Shown here one piece after another: positions 8,851 to 14,533 of a DNA stretch of 23,465 nucleotides. How positions within the stretch are numbered: the first letter of the stretch is position 1; each line of letters begins with the position of its first letter. The position numbers and the translations under genes were made by a program. Source of the DNA: an uncultured Candidatus Melainabacteria bacterium (lineage in GTDB: Bacteria; Cyanobacteriota; Vampirovibrionia; Gastranaerophilales; Gastranaerophilaceae); the NCBI GenBank assembly GCA_937891325.1, contig CALAFU010000274.1:1-23465 (forward strand), given 5' to 3'. Under the pieces are notes generated by a model. The model was not told the origin of the DNA, ran no database searches, and saw only the letters and a program-made list of their open reading frames with translations.

Positions 8851-9183
8851 TTATTGTTTAATTTTAATAGTTAAAGAATATTTACCGTTTTCTTTTTTGA
8901 TATTTGTTAATGTAGCAACCAACATTTCTTTAGATGATTGTGAACCATTAAAGCATTGTAATTCTACAGTTTTAAAGTCGATAAATTGACTTGCTATTTG
9001 TTGAATGTTGTTTGAGTGTGATTTTGTCACTGTAATTTCTTCAAGCTGTTGTAGACCTTTAAAAAGTGCTTTAGGAAGCACAATTTTAAAAGTAGCTACT
9101 TCATTTTGAATAGTAGCATGTGCTTTTTTCTTAAGAAATTTTGAAATCAAATTTTTTATAAAATCAATGATTTTCTTGAGCAT
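8851..9183 (-). CDS. Hypothetical small protein with cationic amphipathic N-terminus
   Basis: A 110-residue protein of unknown family. The ATG at 9183 is chosen because GAGG lies six bases upstream on the minus strand; an in-frame ATG 24 bases earlier lacks such a site. The first ~22 residues (MLKKIIDFIKNLISKFLKKK) form a strongly cationic amphipathic helix that could lie on a membrane. The rest is a mixed alpha/beta domain with no motif I recognise. It is flanked by terminators on both sides, so it is probably a monocistronic unit. Confidence 0.55.
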   Translation of the reverse strand: MLKKIIDFIKNLISKFLKKKAHATIQNEVATFKIVLPKALFKGLQQLEEITVTKSHSNNIQQIASQFIDFKTVELQCFNGSQSSKEMLVATLTNIKKENGKYSLTIKIKQ

Positions 9184-9217
9184 GGCGAACCTCAATATTT
9201 TATGCATATAAAAAGAG

Positions 9218-9268
9218 AACCCGCACCAATAACAAATTCTTTATTTTAATTCGTTATCAGTGCGGGTT
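9218..9268 (-). terminator. GC-rich hairpin terminator after the intron-containing gene
   Basis: Arms AACCCGCAC (9218-9226) and GTGCGGGTT (9260-9268) pair perfectly, extended by ATAAC/GTTAT across a small CA/CA internal loop, with an 18-base apical loop. Read on the minus strand the hairpin is followed by TCTCTTTTTAT, a good T-tract, 12 bases past the stop of the intron-containing gene. In this AT-rich sequence the GC-rich stem stands out. Confidence 0.8.
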
Positions 9269-9279
9269 TCTTATTCTAA

Positions 9280-10595
9280 TTATTCAGCAGCAATTGCTGT
9301 AGCTTCAGTATGTTTGAAAGCAATGTTTTCTTTGAAGTATTTGCGTTCTTCAAATTCAGATTTCTTCCCAACATTGAAGTTTTCGTATGGACGGAAATAC
9401 TTAATCGACTATTACTTCAGATTCATCCGTTGTTTCGTTTAGTCTGTCAAGGTAGCTTTTTGCAATACCATATTTTCTATTTAATAGGTATCGAGGTTTG
9501 CCGTCGTACATAAAGTTAATTAATTTCAAACAATCAGATTGAGCAAATCGTATCCGAAAGATTTTGCCATTTGTTACAATCTTTTTTGTTTCATTTATCA
9601 CCTTATGTCTTACTAAAATCCGTTTAACATCTTTTAGTACAGGCATGTAACCAGTAATTTCTGCAAAAAGATGGTTTTTATGCAATCCATCATAATAAAA
9701 TGACCCGTCAGCATCAAATAATCCTCGGATGAAATCTTTTGAAAATTCATCTTGTAAAAGATCTATATGAAGCGAACCACGATCTCTTTTTTGTTTTGTT
9801 AAATCGTAATGTTGTAGAGTTTTATGCATCTTCCAGCTACGAATTTCAAAACCACATGACGGATATTTATTTTTAGCAAGAAAACGTTTAATAGGTTTAT
9901 CACTTCCAATAAAATTTCTAAAATTGGTCAATAAATCTATATCTTTTTCAGCACAACATAATCTGATTTTGTTTTCTGTTGTACAATTTCCTTCGCCGTA
10001 TAAATAACCAATCCAATATGCAGATTCATGATTTATACAATCAAACACTTGTTCATTAAGTGTATATTTTCTTTTATTCATTTTTACATCCTTCCGGATA
10101 AGTCTTCCGACTTAAGCTTTCCTCATCGTTACTCTAATGTTTAATTAAAGCTTTCGATTGTTATTAGAAACAATTTTATTTGGGCTATTTCACCAAATGT
10201 CAACCCATAACCATTTGTGTTTTTATTCACTTTTCTTCGCTATTGAAAAGCCGTTCTCTTATGAACTGCTATATATTACTATATAGATTAGACTATATCA
10301 TAACTGATATAAAATCAGCTGTCATCGTTTCGGTGCGCTTGCACCTACTCCCTTTCGGGATAGTCGTTAGGCATTTTTATTAGCACGGGATTGACCCAAA
10401 TGGTGTTTCCCCGTTTAGATGACTTTTTAAGGACACGCATTATTTGGGTAGTTTACGAGTCCATACTTCTGTTAACTGATGTTTGTTACCATCTTTCATT
10501 GTAACAACCTGTTCAGTTTCATCGTAGTCTTCGATTTCATTGAAATCTTTGACACCTTTAAGGCGTAATAACGCCATTTTCTTTTCATTTAACAT
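9280..10595 (-). CDS. Intron-interrupted 86-residue gene (exons 10595-10455 and 9399-9280)
   Basis: Exon 1 runs from the ATG at 10595 (GGAG seven bases upstream) to 10455 and gives 47 codons ending in LTEVWTR. Exon 2 is 9399-9280, 39 codons beginning YFRPYENFNVG and ending AIAAE, then TAA. Removing the group I intron 10454-9400 joins them in frame as VWTR|YFRPY. Without splicing the frame ends after four more codons (KLPK, stop). The splice sites were set by the P1 and P10 pairings described under the intron. The 86-residue product is basic/acidic mixed with no motif I recognise, so its function is unknown. It is followed by its own terminator. Confidence 0.8.
9400..10454 (-). ncRNA. Group I self-splicing intron (subgroup IA-like), 1055 nt
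   Basis: Core helices can be read directly on the minus strand. P1: exon GGACTCGU pairs with GCGUGUCC (10438-10431), with one U-U mismatch and the expected U-G wobble at the 5' splice site. P10: exon 2 UAUUU pairs with AAAUA just upstream of that guide. P3: GUCAUC (10423-10418) with GAUGAC (10326-10321). P4: ACGGG (10414-10410) with CCCGU (10389-10385). P7: GACUAU (10365-10360) with AUAGUC (10296-10291). Hairpins CCCGAAAGGG and GGUGC-AAGC-GCACC look like P7.1/P7.2 and suggest subgroup IA. P8 is 10320-10302, and P9 is 10286-10269 with a GUAA tetraloop. The intron ends in the expected G (9400). Confidence 0.92.
9401..10081 (-). CDS. Intron-encoded LAGLIDADG homing endonuclease
   Basis: A 226-residue protein with two LAGLIDADG helices: AYWIGYLYGEGN (about residues 21-32, acidic Glu) and DFIRGLFDADGSF (about 114-126, acidic Asp), as in monomeric double-motif enzymes. 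The C-terminal LLNRKYGIAKSYLDRL is also typical. It would cut the intronless allele at the exon junction and promote intron spread. The ATG has an AAGGA site seven bases upstream. The gene lies wholly inside the group I intron, after helix P9, and its TAA (9403-9401) directly abuts the last intron base, so the reading frame fills the intron's 3' end. Confidence 0.92.
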   Translation of the reverse strand: MNKRKYTLNEQVFDCINHESAYWIGYLYGEGNCTTENKIRLCCAEKDIDLLTNFRNFIGSDKPIKRFLAKNKYPSCGFEIRSWKMHKTLQHYDLTKQKRDRGSLHIDLLQDEFSKDFIRGLFDADGSFYYDGLHKNHLFAEITGYMPVLKDVKRILVRHKVINETKKIVTNGKIFRIRFAQSDCLKLINFMYDGKPRYLLNRKYGIAKSYLDRLNETTDESEVIVD

Positions 10596-10613
10596 TTTAA
10601 TTCTCCATTATTT

Positions 10614-10849
10614 TTAAGTTAAACAAGAAACTAGAATGGAGTTCCAGATTCTTGTTTGTGTGTTTTCATATTTACTGTGTGTAAAACCACGACCTTTAAG
10701 ATTTTCTATTTCTCGAAGGTAGATTGAAGAACTAAAGCTTTTATCTAACTTACAGACAAAAGCTTTAAAAATTCTTCTTTATTTTCAACAAGTTAACAGT
10801 GTTGACAAACATTTTTATTTAGTTTAAAACGTACATTGTCAGTAAACAT
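10614..10849 (-). pseudogene. Probable decayed small Cys-containing gene
   Basis: This fills most of a ~340-base stretch without an intact gene. Reading the minus strand from an ATG at 10849 gives MFTDNVRFKLNKNVCQHC then TAA. The same frame continues as LVENKEEFLKLLSVS before another stop, and a second frame then reads KLDKSFSSSIYLREIENLK and on to ENTQTRIWNSILVSCLT, stop at 10614. The composition of these pieces looks protein-like, suggesting a once-continuous ~75-residue gene with a CxxC pair, broken by one nonsense codon and one frameshift. No ribosome binding site is visible at the ATG. It could be chance. Confidence 0.35.
10621..10657 (-). other. Long imperfect hairpin in the leader of the split gene
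   Basis: Arms AAACAAGAA (10621-10629) and TTCTTGTTT (10649-10657) pair over 9 bp and continue inward through CT-GAA/TTC-AG with two mismatches to a TGGAG loop. It ends 25 bases before the ATG of the intron-containing gene. It may terminate upstream transcripts or shape the 5' leader. The outer arms match those of the hairpin at 8137-8160. Confidence 0.55.
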
Positions 10850-10899
10850 TTCAGGAACAAAATATTAAATTTATCCAAAACGTTTATAACTTGTTGAAA
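10783..10899. repeat. 13-bp inverted repeat pair
   Basis: TTTCAACAAGTTA at 10783-10795 and TAACTTGTTGAAA at 10887-10899 are perfect reverse complements, 91 bases apart, in the non-coding stretch between the mini-gene pair and the intron-containing gene. A second inverted pair, AAAGCTTTT (10734-10742) and AAAAGCTTT (10758-10766), lies nearby. Possible RNA fold or operator-like site; no function can be assigned. Confidence 0.5.
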
Positions 10900-10945
10900 T
10901 CATTAAGTTGCAGAAGATGTTTTTGTCTAATGCAATTTAATTGTT

Positions 10946-11140
10946 TTAGAAAGGTAGTTCAGGTTCATCGCTTGTATCAACAAAAACCTGTTTCTTTACT
11001 AAATTTGATTTGCCCTTAAATTCTAATTTGTTAGATTTTAGAAAAGTAAACCAAATAGAATAAAAATCAGATTCTGTCATATTGTCAGGAAGTTCGAGTG
11101 ATCCTGAAACCTGAAATGTCTTAATCGTTTTCGTAGTCAA
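10946..11140 (-). CDS. Mini-gene, paralogue of the overlapping upstream gene
   Basis: A 64-residue protein, apparently starting at a TTG at 11140 inside the end of the preceding gene (20-base overlap), with a GAAGAG stretch upstream. The core VSGSLELPDNMTESDFYSIWFTFLKSNKLEFKG aligns with VSGS/ISGS, E-x-P, a helix ending near Asn, and F-x-G in the upstream product, so the two are tandem duplicates. Predicted shape is a strand, a helix and a strand. Family and function are unknown. It is probably translated by coupling to the upstream gene. Confidence 0.6.
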   Translation of the reverse strand: MTTKTIKTFQVSGSLELPDNMTESDFYSIWFTFLKSNKLEFKGKSNLVKKQVFVDTSDEPELPF

Positions 11141-11324
11141 AATCTAACTCTTCTTCCATGTCATCAGTTTCACGATCAGTATCTTCAGTAGGTTCCACTG
11201 TCCCTGAAAATGCCCATCCGTTTTCTTCCATGAATTCAGTTAATGCATCCATTACTGTATCAGCATCTTCTGTTTTCGGAGTTTCAATTGAACCGCTAAT
11301 ATCAAACCAAATACGTTTAGCCAT
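11121..11324 (-). CDS. Mini-gene, first of an overlapping paralogous pair
   Basis: A 67-residue protein. The ATG at 11324 (MAKRIWFDISG) is preferred because AAGGA precedes it; a longer frame starting near 11381 would begin inside the promoter. The core FDISGSIETP then ALTEFMEENGWAFSG resembles the downstream overlapping gene product. The C-terminus is highly acidic (EEELDFDYEND), unlike its paralogue. A well-formed promoter at 11353-11381 lies just upstream, so the pair is transcribed as its own unit between the polymerase and the intron-containing gene. Function unknown. Confidence 0.65.
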   Translation of the reverse strand: MAKRIWFDISGSIETPKTEDADTVMDALTEFMEENGWAFSGTVEPTEDTDRETDDMEEELDFDYEND

Positions 11325-11352
11325 TTGTTTTCCTTTTTGTTTAAGTAAAGTT

Positions 11353-11381
11353 ATGATAGCAAAAGACCGATTACTTGTCAA
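11353..11381 (-). promoter_or_regulatory. Sigma-70-type promoter for the mini-gene pair
   Basis: On the minus strand TTGACA (11381-11376), 17 bases, then TATCAT (11358-11353). This is consensus -35, optimal spacing and 5 of 6 bases at -10. It lies 28 bases before the ATG at 11324 and just after the polymerase stop. Confidence 0.8.
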
Positions 11382-11401
11382 GTAAATTAGAAAATATTTC
11401 G

Positions 11402-12490
11402 TTATTTTTCACGTTTGCCATAATAGCCGTTACCAACAAAATACTTGCTTTTGAATTCCATATTTGGACAAGGATCTTCAAATTCAAGCTTCAGTGAAAC
11501 AAGTTGTGTCGGAACTTCAATAGGTAATTCTTCACGCTCTTCTGGCGGAATAGGATCCCCATCTTTCATCTCTAGTATTTTGTAGTCATATGCTTCATCG
11601 AGTTCACGCTTTAAGTAATCCCAATTGCAATTGCCACCTTTAATATTTAAAATGAATTTGCCATCCTTCTCTTCAAAAGATTTAATGTCCATTTCTCTTC
11701 CCCATGACTGACCTAATCCAAAATCAATGAACATCTTATTCCCATTCATCCAATCATAAATAACATTTGGTACTGTACCAGCGTGAAATTGACAAATCTT
11801 AAAAACTGGAATTAATTCACCAGGGTAAATGTCAAGATATGTCGAATCATGAACACCACCAATCATTACTGATTGTAAATTGTGCATCAACATCTCTTCT
11901 GCAATATGTGTACCTGCAATCCATGCCATACGGCTAGCGGATGATTGAATGCCACTATTCTGGCTTGCATTCATAGCATGATTTAACAACTTTCGGTTGC
12001 TTTTAGTGTCAGGTAACATTGCATCTGGTAATGGTCGAGTACAACCAAATACGTCAACAATGTATCCATGTTCACGGGCGAACTTGTGTTGATATTCAAC
12101 ATATGTTTTAATACCAGGGTATGCCCCCAACAATTTATCAATAATTTCTTGAGCTTCTTCGACAGTACATCCCCACTCTTTTGAAAAGTTGTATGCTGAT
12201 TTTCCATAGAGTAGACCAAACAATGTTGACTTCGCCTTTGAACGCAATCCAGAGTGATGTTCTTTAATTTCTTTATCACTCATGTCTTTTAGTTCAGGAA
12301 AAATATATCTGGCCGTATTACAATGCAGATCAGCGCCTGATAACAGTACATCTCGAAGTGTTGGATCACAACTAATAGCTGAAAAAATTCGAACCTCCAA
12401 CGTCGAAAAATCATAACTTAAGATTGTACCGCCACCTTTATGTGCAACTATTTGTTGTATCTTTTTTAAATTTTTATTGTTTTCTGCCAT
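11402..12490 (-). CDS. Family A DNA polymerase, C-terminal catalytic part (split polymerase)
   Basis: A 362-residue protein with the palm/fingers motifs of family A DNA polymerases: motif A DFSTLEVRIFSAIS (27-40, Asp27 metal ligand), motif B RSKAKSTLFGLLYG (83-96), the SQNSGIQSSASRM segment, and motif C GVHDSTYLD with Asp215. It begins only ~26 residues before motif A, so thumb and 3'-5' exonuclease domains are absent; no such gene is adjacent upstream. The ATG follows AGGTG and a 28-codon mini-gene, so it looks like a genuine start. Motif C has HDS in place of the usual HDE. About 100 residues extend past the normal core. Presumably it works with a separately encoded N-terminal half elsewhere in the genome. 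Confidence 0.88.
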   Translation of the reverse strand: MAENNKNLKKIQQIVAHKGGGTILSYDFSTLEVRIFSAISCDPTLRDVLLSGADLHCNTARYIFPELKDMSDKEIKEHHSGLRSKAKSTLFGLLYGKSAYNFSKEWGCTVEEAQEIIDKLLGAYPGIKTYVEYQHKFAREHGYIVDVFGCTRPLPDAMLPDTKSNRKLLNHAMNASQNSGIQSSASRMAWIAGTHIAEEMLMHNLQSVMIGGVHDSTYLDIYPGELIPVFKICQFHAGTVPNVIYDWMNGNKMFIDFGLGQSWGREMDIKSFEEKDGKFILNIKGGNCNWDYLKRELDEAYDYKILEMKDGDPIPPEEREELPIEVPTQLVSLKLEFEDPCPNMEFKSKYFVGNGYYGKREK

Positions 12491-12508
12491 TTCACACCTT
12501 TTAGTTGT

Positions 12509-12595
12509 TTATAGCGAATTAAACCAAGAATAAAATTGTTTCAAGTTAAAAAATTCTTCAACAGTTACATTTTGACGTTTAGTATAATCAACCAT
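12509..12595 (-). CDS. 28-codon mini-gene in the polymerase leader
   Basis: A frame of MVDYTKRQNVTVEEFFNL and ten further residues to a TAA. AAGG lies ten bases before the ATG, and a strong promoter ends about 34 bases upstream, so it is the first start on the transcript. It ends 18 bases before the polymerase ATG. Its size leaves doubt; it could be a leader peptide affecting polymerase translation or a tiny protein. No homology is recognised. Confidence 0.45.
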   Translation of the reverse strand: MVDYTKRQNVTVEEFFNLKQFYSWFNSL

Positions 12596-12628
12596 TATCA
12601 AATAGCCTTAAGTTGTTCCATTTGTACA

Positions 12629-12657
12629 TTTATACAACACGTACAAACAAATGTCAA
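12629..12657 (-). promoter_or_regulatory. Sigma-70-type promoter for the DNA polymerase gene
   Basis: Minus strand TTGACA (12657-12652), 17 bases, TATAAA (12634-12629). It starts at the base next to the methyltransferase stop codon and drives the mini-gene and polymerase. Confidence 0.85.
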
Positions 12658-13584
12658 CTATTTCTTTTCCCAAATCAAAAGAACTTCTCCGTTTCTGGAT
12701 ACGTTACCTTTACGTTGAAAATGGTTGTTATTTGTGTGTGAACCAATTTCTTGTTCTTTAACGAAATCGAAAACAGCATCATCAACGACGCTCATCATTT
12801 TTTCTTTATATTTATTACTGATGATGAAAGAGAAGATTTTGCAAGAATCTTTAGCTGTTGCAGTATCAACAGCATTTTTCCACCAAATTAAGAAATCCTT
12901 TTTTGAAAGGTGTTCAGCACCTTTATCAGAATATATTTCCTGATTAAAGTATGGCGGACATGTAAATACAGCTTCATAATCCTGTTCAGGAATGAAAGTG
13001 GCAGCATCCTCGTTGTTAAAATAAATTTTATCAGAAATGCTATTATCAAGTTGTTTCATATCTTTATACATTTCTTTAACATTATTGTATGTTGCTGTAT
13101 TGATGTCATTATAAATGTATGTGATATCTGGAATAGAAATAGCCCCTAGACAACGGTGTCCCCAACCACCACAAGGGTCATAGATTGATTTTACATTAAA
13201 GTCTTTAATGAATTGTTTAATGTAAAAAGGTGAATGATAACTTTTGCCACGGTAAATTCCAGATTTACGAAAACCTTGAATAACTTCACCTTTAGTTAAT
13301 TCACCAAAACCTTTATTGATGTAAAATTTGCGGTTTTCATACAACCACTCACGCAATGGTTTGCCATGATAATCTTCGTTTTTATTCCACATATCAATCT
13401 CATGTTTAAACATTTCTTTTGATTGATATTTATTAATAATCTTATTTGTATTATATAATGCGGAATACCCACGATCTTCTTTTTTGATGTGCTTCCATTC
13501 TTGCGCCACTGATTTATCAGATACTTCGATATAAATATCATCATAATAGGAAGCAGGGTATTTAGGTTGTATTGTAGTTGTCAT
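12658..13584 (-). CDS. DNA methyltransferase (SAM-dependent, amino-MTase type)
   Basis: A 308-residue protein; the ATG at 13584 (MTTTIQPKYP) is used because further upstream the frame crosses the promoter. Motif I, the SAM-binding loop, is YDPCGGWGHR (135-144). Motif IV, the catalytic loop, is FTCPPYFNQEIYSD (207-220), a Ser/Thr-x-PPY variant seen in phage adenine-N6/cytosine-N4 methylases. Motif I before motif IV gives an FGG-first order. No restriction enzyme gene is adjacent, so it is an orphan methylase, probably protecting phage DNA from host restriction. Target site unknown. Its own promoter lies at 13628-13656. Confidence 0.85.
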   Translation of the reverse strand: MTTTIQPKYPASYYDDIYIEVSDKSVAQEWKHIKKEDRGYSALYNTNKIINKYQSKEMFKHEIDMWNKNEDYHGKPLREWLYENRKFYINKGFGELTKGEVIQGFRKSGIYRGKSYHSPFYIKQFIKDFNVKSIYDPCGGWGHRCLGAISIPDITYIYNDINTATYNNVKEMYKDMKQLDNSISDKIYFNNEDAATFIPEQDYEAVFTCPPYFNQEIYSDKGAEHLSKKDFLIWWKNAVDTATAKDSCKIFSFIISNKYKEKMMSVVDDAVFDFVKEQEIGSHTNNNHFQRKGNVSRNGEVLLIWEKK

Positions 13585-13627
13585 TTTAGTTGTTTCCACA
13601 AAATAGTCAAATTTTAGATTTAGGAAC

Positions 13628-13656
13628 AGTGTACACAAAGAAGAACATTCTGTCAA
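13628..13656 (-). promoter_or_regulatory. Sigma-70-type promoter for the methyltransferase
   Basis: Minus strand TTGACA (13656-13651), 17 bases, TACACT (13633-13628). The -35 is consensus and the -10 matches 4 of 6. It lies 43 bases before the ATG at 13584, in the divergent intergenic region. Confidence 0.7.
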
Positions 13657-13744
13657 TTCTAAAGTTAAATAAATTGCGAATTTGTTTAGAATAAATATGT
13701 AAAGTTCTAAATTTATAATTTAACACAACAAATGGTGTATAACA

Positions 13745-14005
13745 ATGTCTGAAGAAGCTTTAAATTTAGATAATCTACCTGAATTGACGCAAGATGCTGC
13801 TGATGAAAATATTAATTCAGATGTGGCAATTAACGAACCTGAAGAAGTTGGCAATGAAGAAGGTGTTGCTAACGTTGATGAAGACAACAATAAATTTGAA
13901 GAGTCAGTTGTCGAACTCTTCAATAAGAGTTTAGTTGAAATGGTTGAAAAAGAAACATATGATTCTGAAGCTTTGCGTGAAGCGTTCATTAAAGCTTTAG
14001 GTTAA
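13745..14005 (+). CDS. Small acidic protein
   Basis: An 86-residue, strongly acidic protein (many Glu/Asp, few Lys/Arg) with a disordered-looking N-terminal half and a C-terminal helix (ESVVELFNKSLVEMVEKE ... LREAFIKAL). GGTG precedes the ATG and a TATAAT box lies at 13714-13719, but no good -35 is visible at the right distance, so another sigma factor or activator may be used. It is the first gene of a two-gene unit with a tail fibre assembly protein. Function unknown; a scaffold or chaperone-like role is only a guess. Confidence 0.55.
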   Translation: MSEEALNLDNLPELTQDAADENINSDVAINEPEEVGNEEGVANVDEDNNKFEESVVELFNKSLVEMVEKETYDSEALREAFIKALG

Positions 14006-14026
14006 TTGTCAAGATAGGTTGTTATA

Positions 14027-14479
14027 ATGGCGAAGAAACCAGTTGCATATCATTATGATGATAAAGGGTATTATATTGGTGAAATGGAACGCCAAATTGA
14101 CCCGTTGGAATCTAAATTGGCCGGTAAAGATATCTACCTGATCCCTGGAGATTCCACTTTAACAAAACCTTTAAAAGAAAAAGAAGGTTTTAAAATTAAA
14201 TGGAACAAAGAAACTTCTGAATGGGAATACGAGGAAGTTGAAAAAGAAAAAGAAATCGAAGAATATGTTCCAACAGAAGCAGAAAAGATACAATCTGAAA
14301 TTGCAGAAAAGAAATGTCTTTTAAGTCAATCTGATTATAAAGCAATTAAATTTGCTGAAGGTTGGATTTCAGAAGAAGAGTACGCACCAATTAAGGCTGA
14401 ACGTCAAGCTATTAGGGACGAAATAAATGCCCTAGAAGCGCAGTTAGCTGAAATCAAAGCAACTACTACCGAATCTTGA
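14027..14479 (+). CDS. Tail fibre assembly protein (chaperone-like)
   Basis: A 150-residue protein with the hallmarks of phage tail fibre assembly proteins: N-terminal YHYDDKGYYIGEMERQIDPL, then YLIPGDSTLTKPLKEKEGF and a Trp-containing strand (WNKETSEWEYEEV), and a C-terminal helical hairpin with DYKAIKFAEGWISEEEY and ERQAIRDEINALEAQL. These proteins assist fibre trimerisation and often sit beside the fibre gene. Here the adjacent gene is the long tail fibre, but it is convergent on the opposite strand rather than co-transcribed. A strong shared terminator follows. Confidence 0.8.
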   Translation: MAKKPVAYHYDDKGYYIGEMERQIDPLESKLAGKDIYLIPGDSTLTKPLKEKEGFKIKWNKETSEWEYEEVEKEKEIEEYVPTEAEKIQSEIAEKKCLLSQSDYKAIKFAEGWISEEEYAPIKAERQAIRDEINALEAQLAEIKATTTES

Positions 14480-14498
14480 CAAAGTTGTTGTGTTAAGC

Positions 14499-14525
14499 AG
14501 AAAGGCCGCTTTAAGCGGCCTTTCT
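14499..14525. terminator. Bidirectional intrinsic terminator between chaperone and tail fibre
   Basis: Perfect 11-bp stem, AGAAAGGCCGC (14499-14509) and GCGGCCTTTCT (14515-14525), loop TTTAA, followed by TTTTTA on the plus strand. It lies between two convergent genes and can serve both. Confidence 0.9.
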
Positions 14526-14533
14526 TTTTATTG

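Noticed and set aside
10085..10440. Structured stretch upstream of the endonuclease considered as a tRNA or riboswitch.
   Set aside because: All major hairpins are explained by group I intron helices P3 to P9.
10804..10833. Plus-strand TTGACA-N17-TAAAAC in the 10.8 kb non-coding stretch.
   Set aside because: There is no plus-strand gene downstream; the -10 is poor and the box probably arises by chance or overlaps the decayed gene.
11983..12279. A 98-codon minus-strand frame inside the DNA polymerase gene.
   Set aside because: It is an alternative-frame shadow of the conserved motif B to motif C region.
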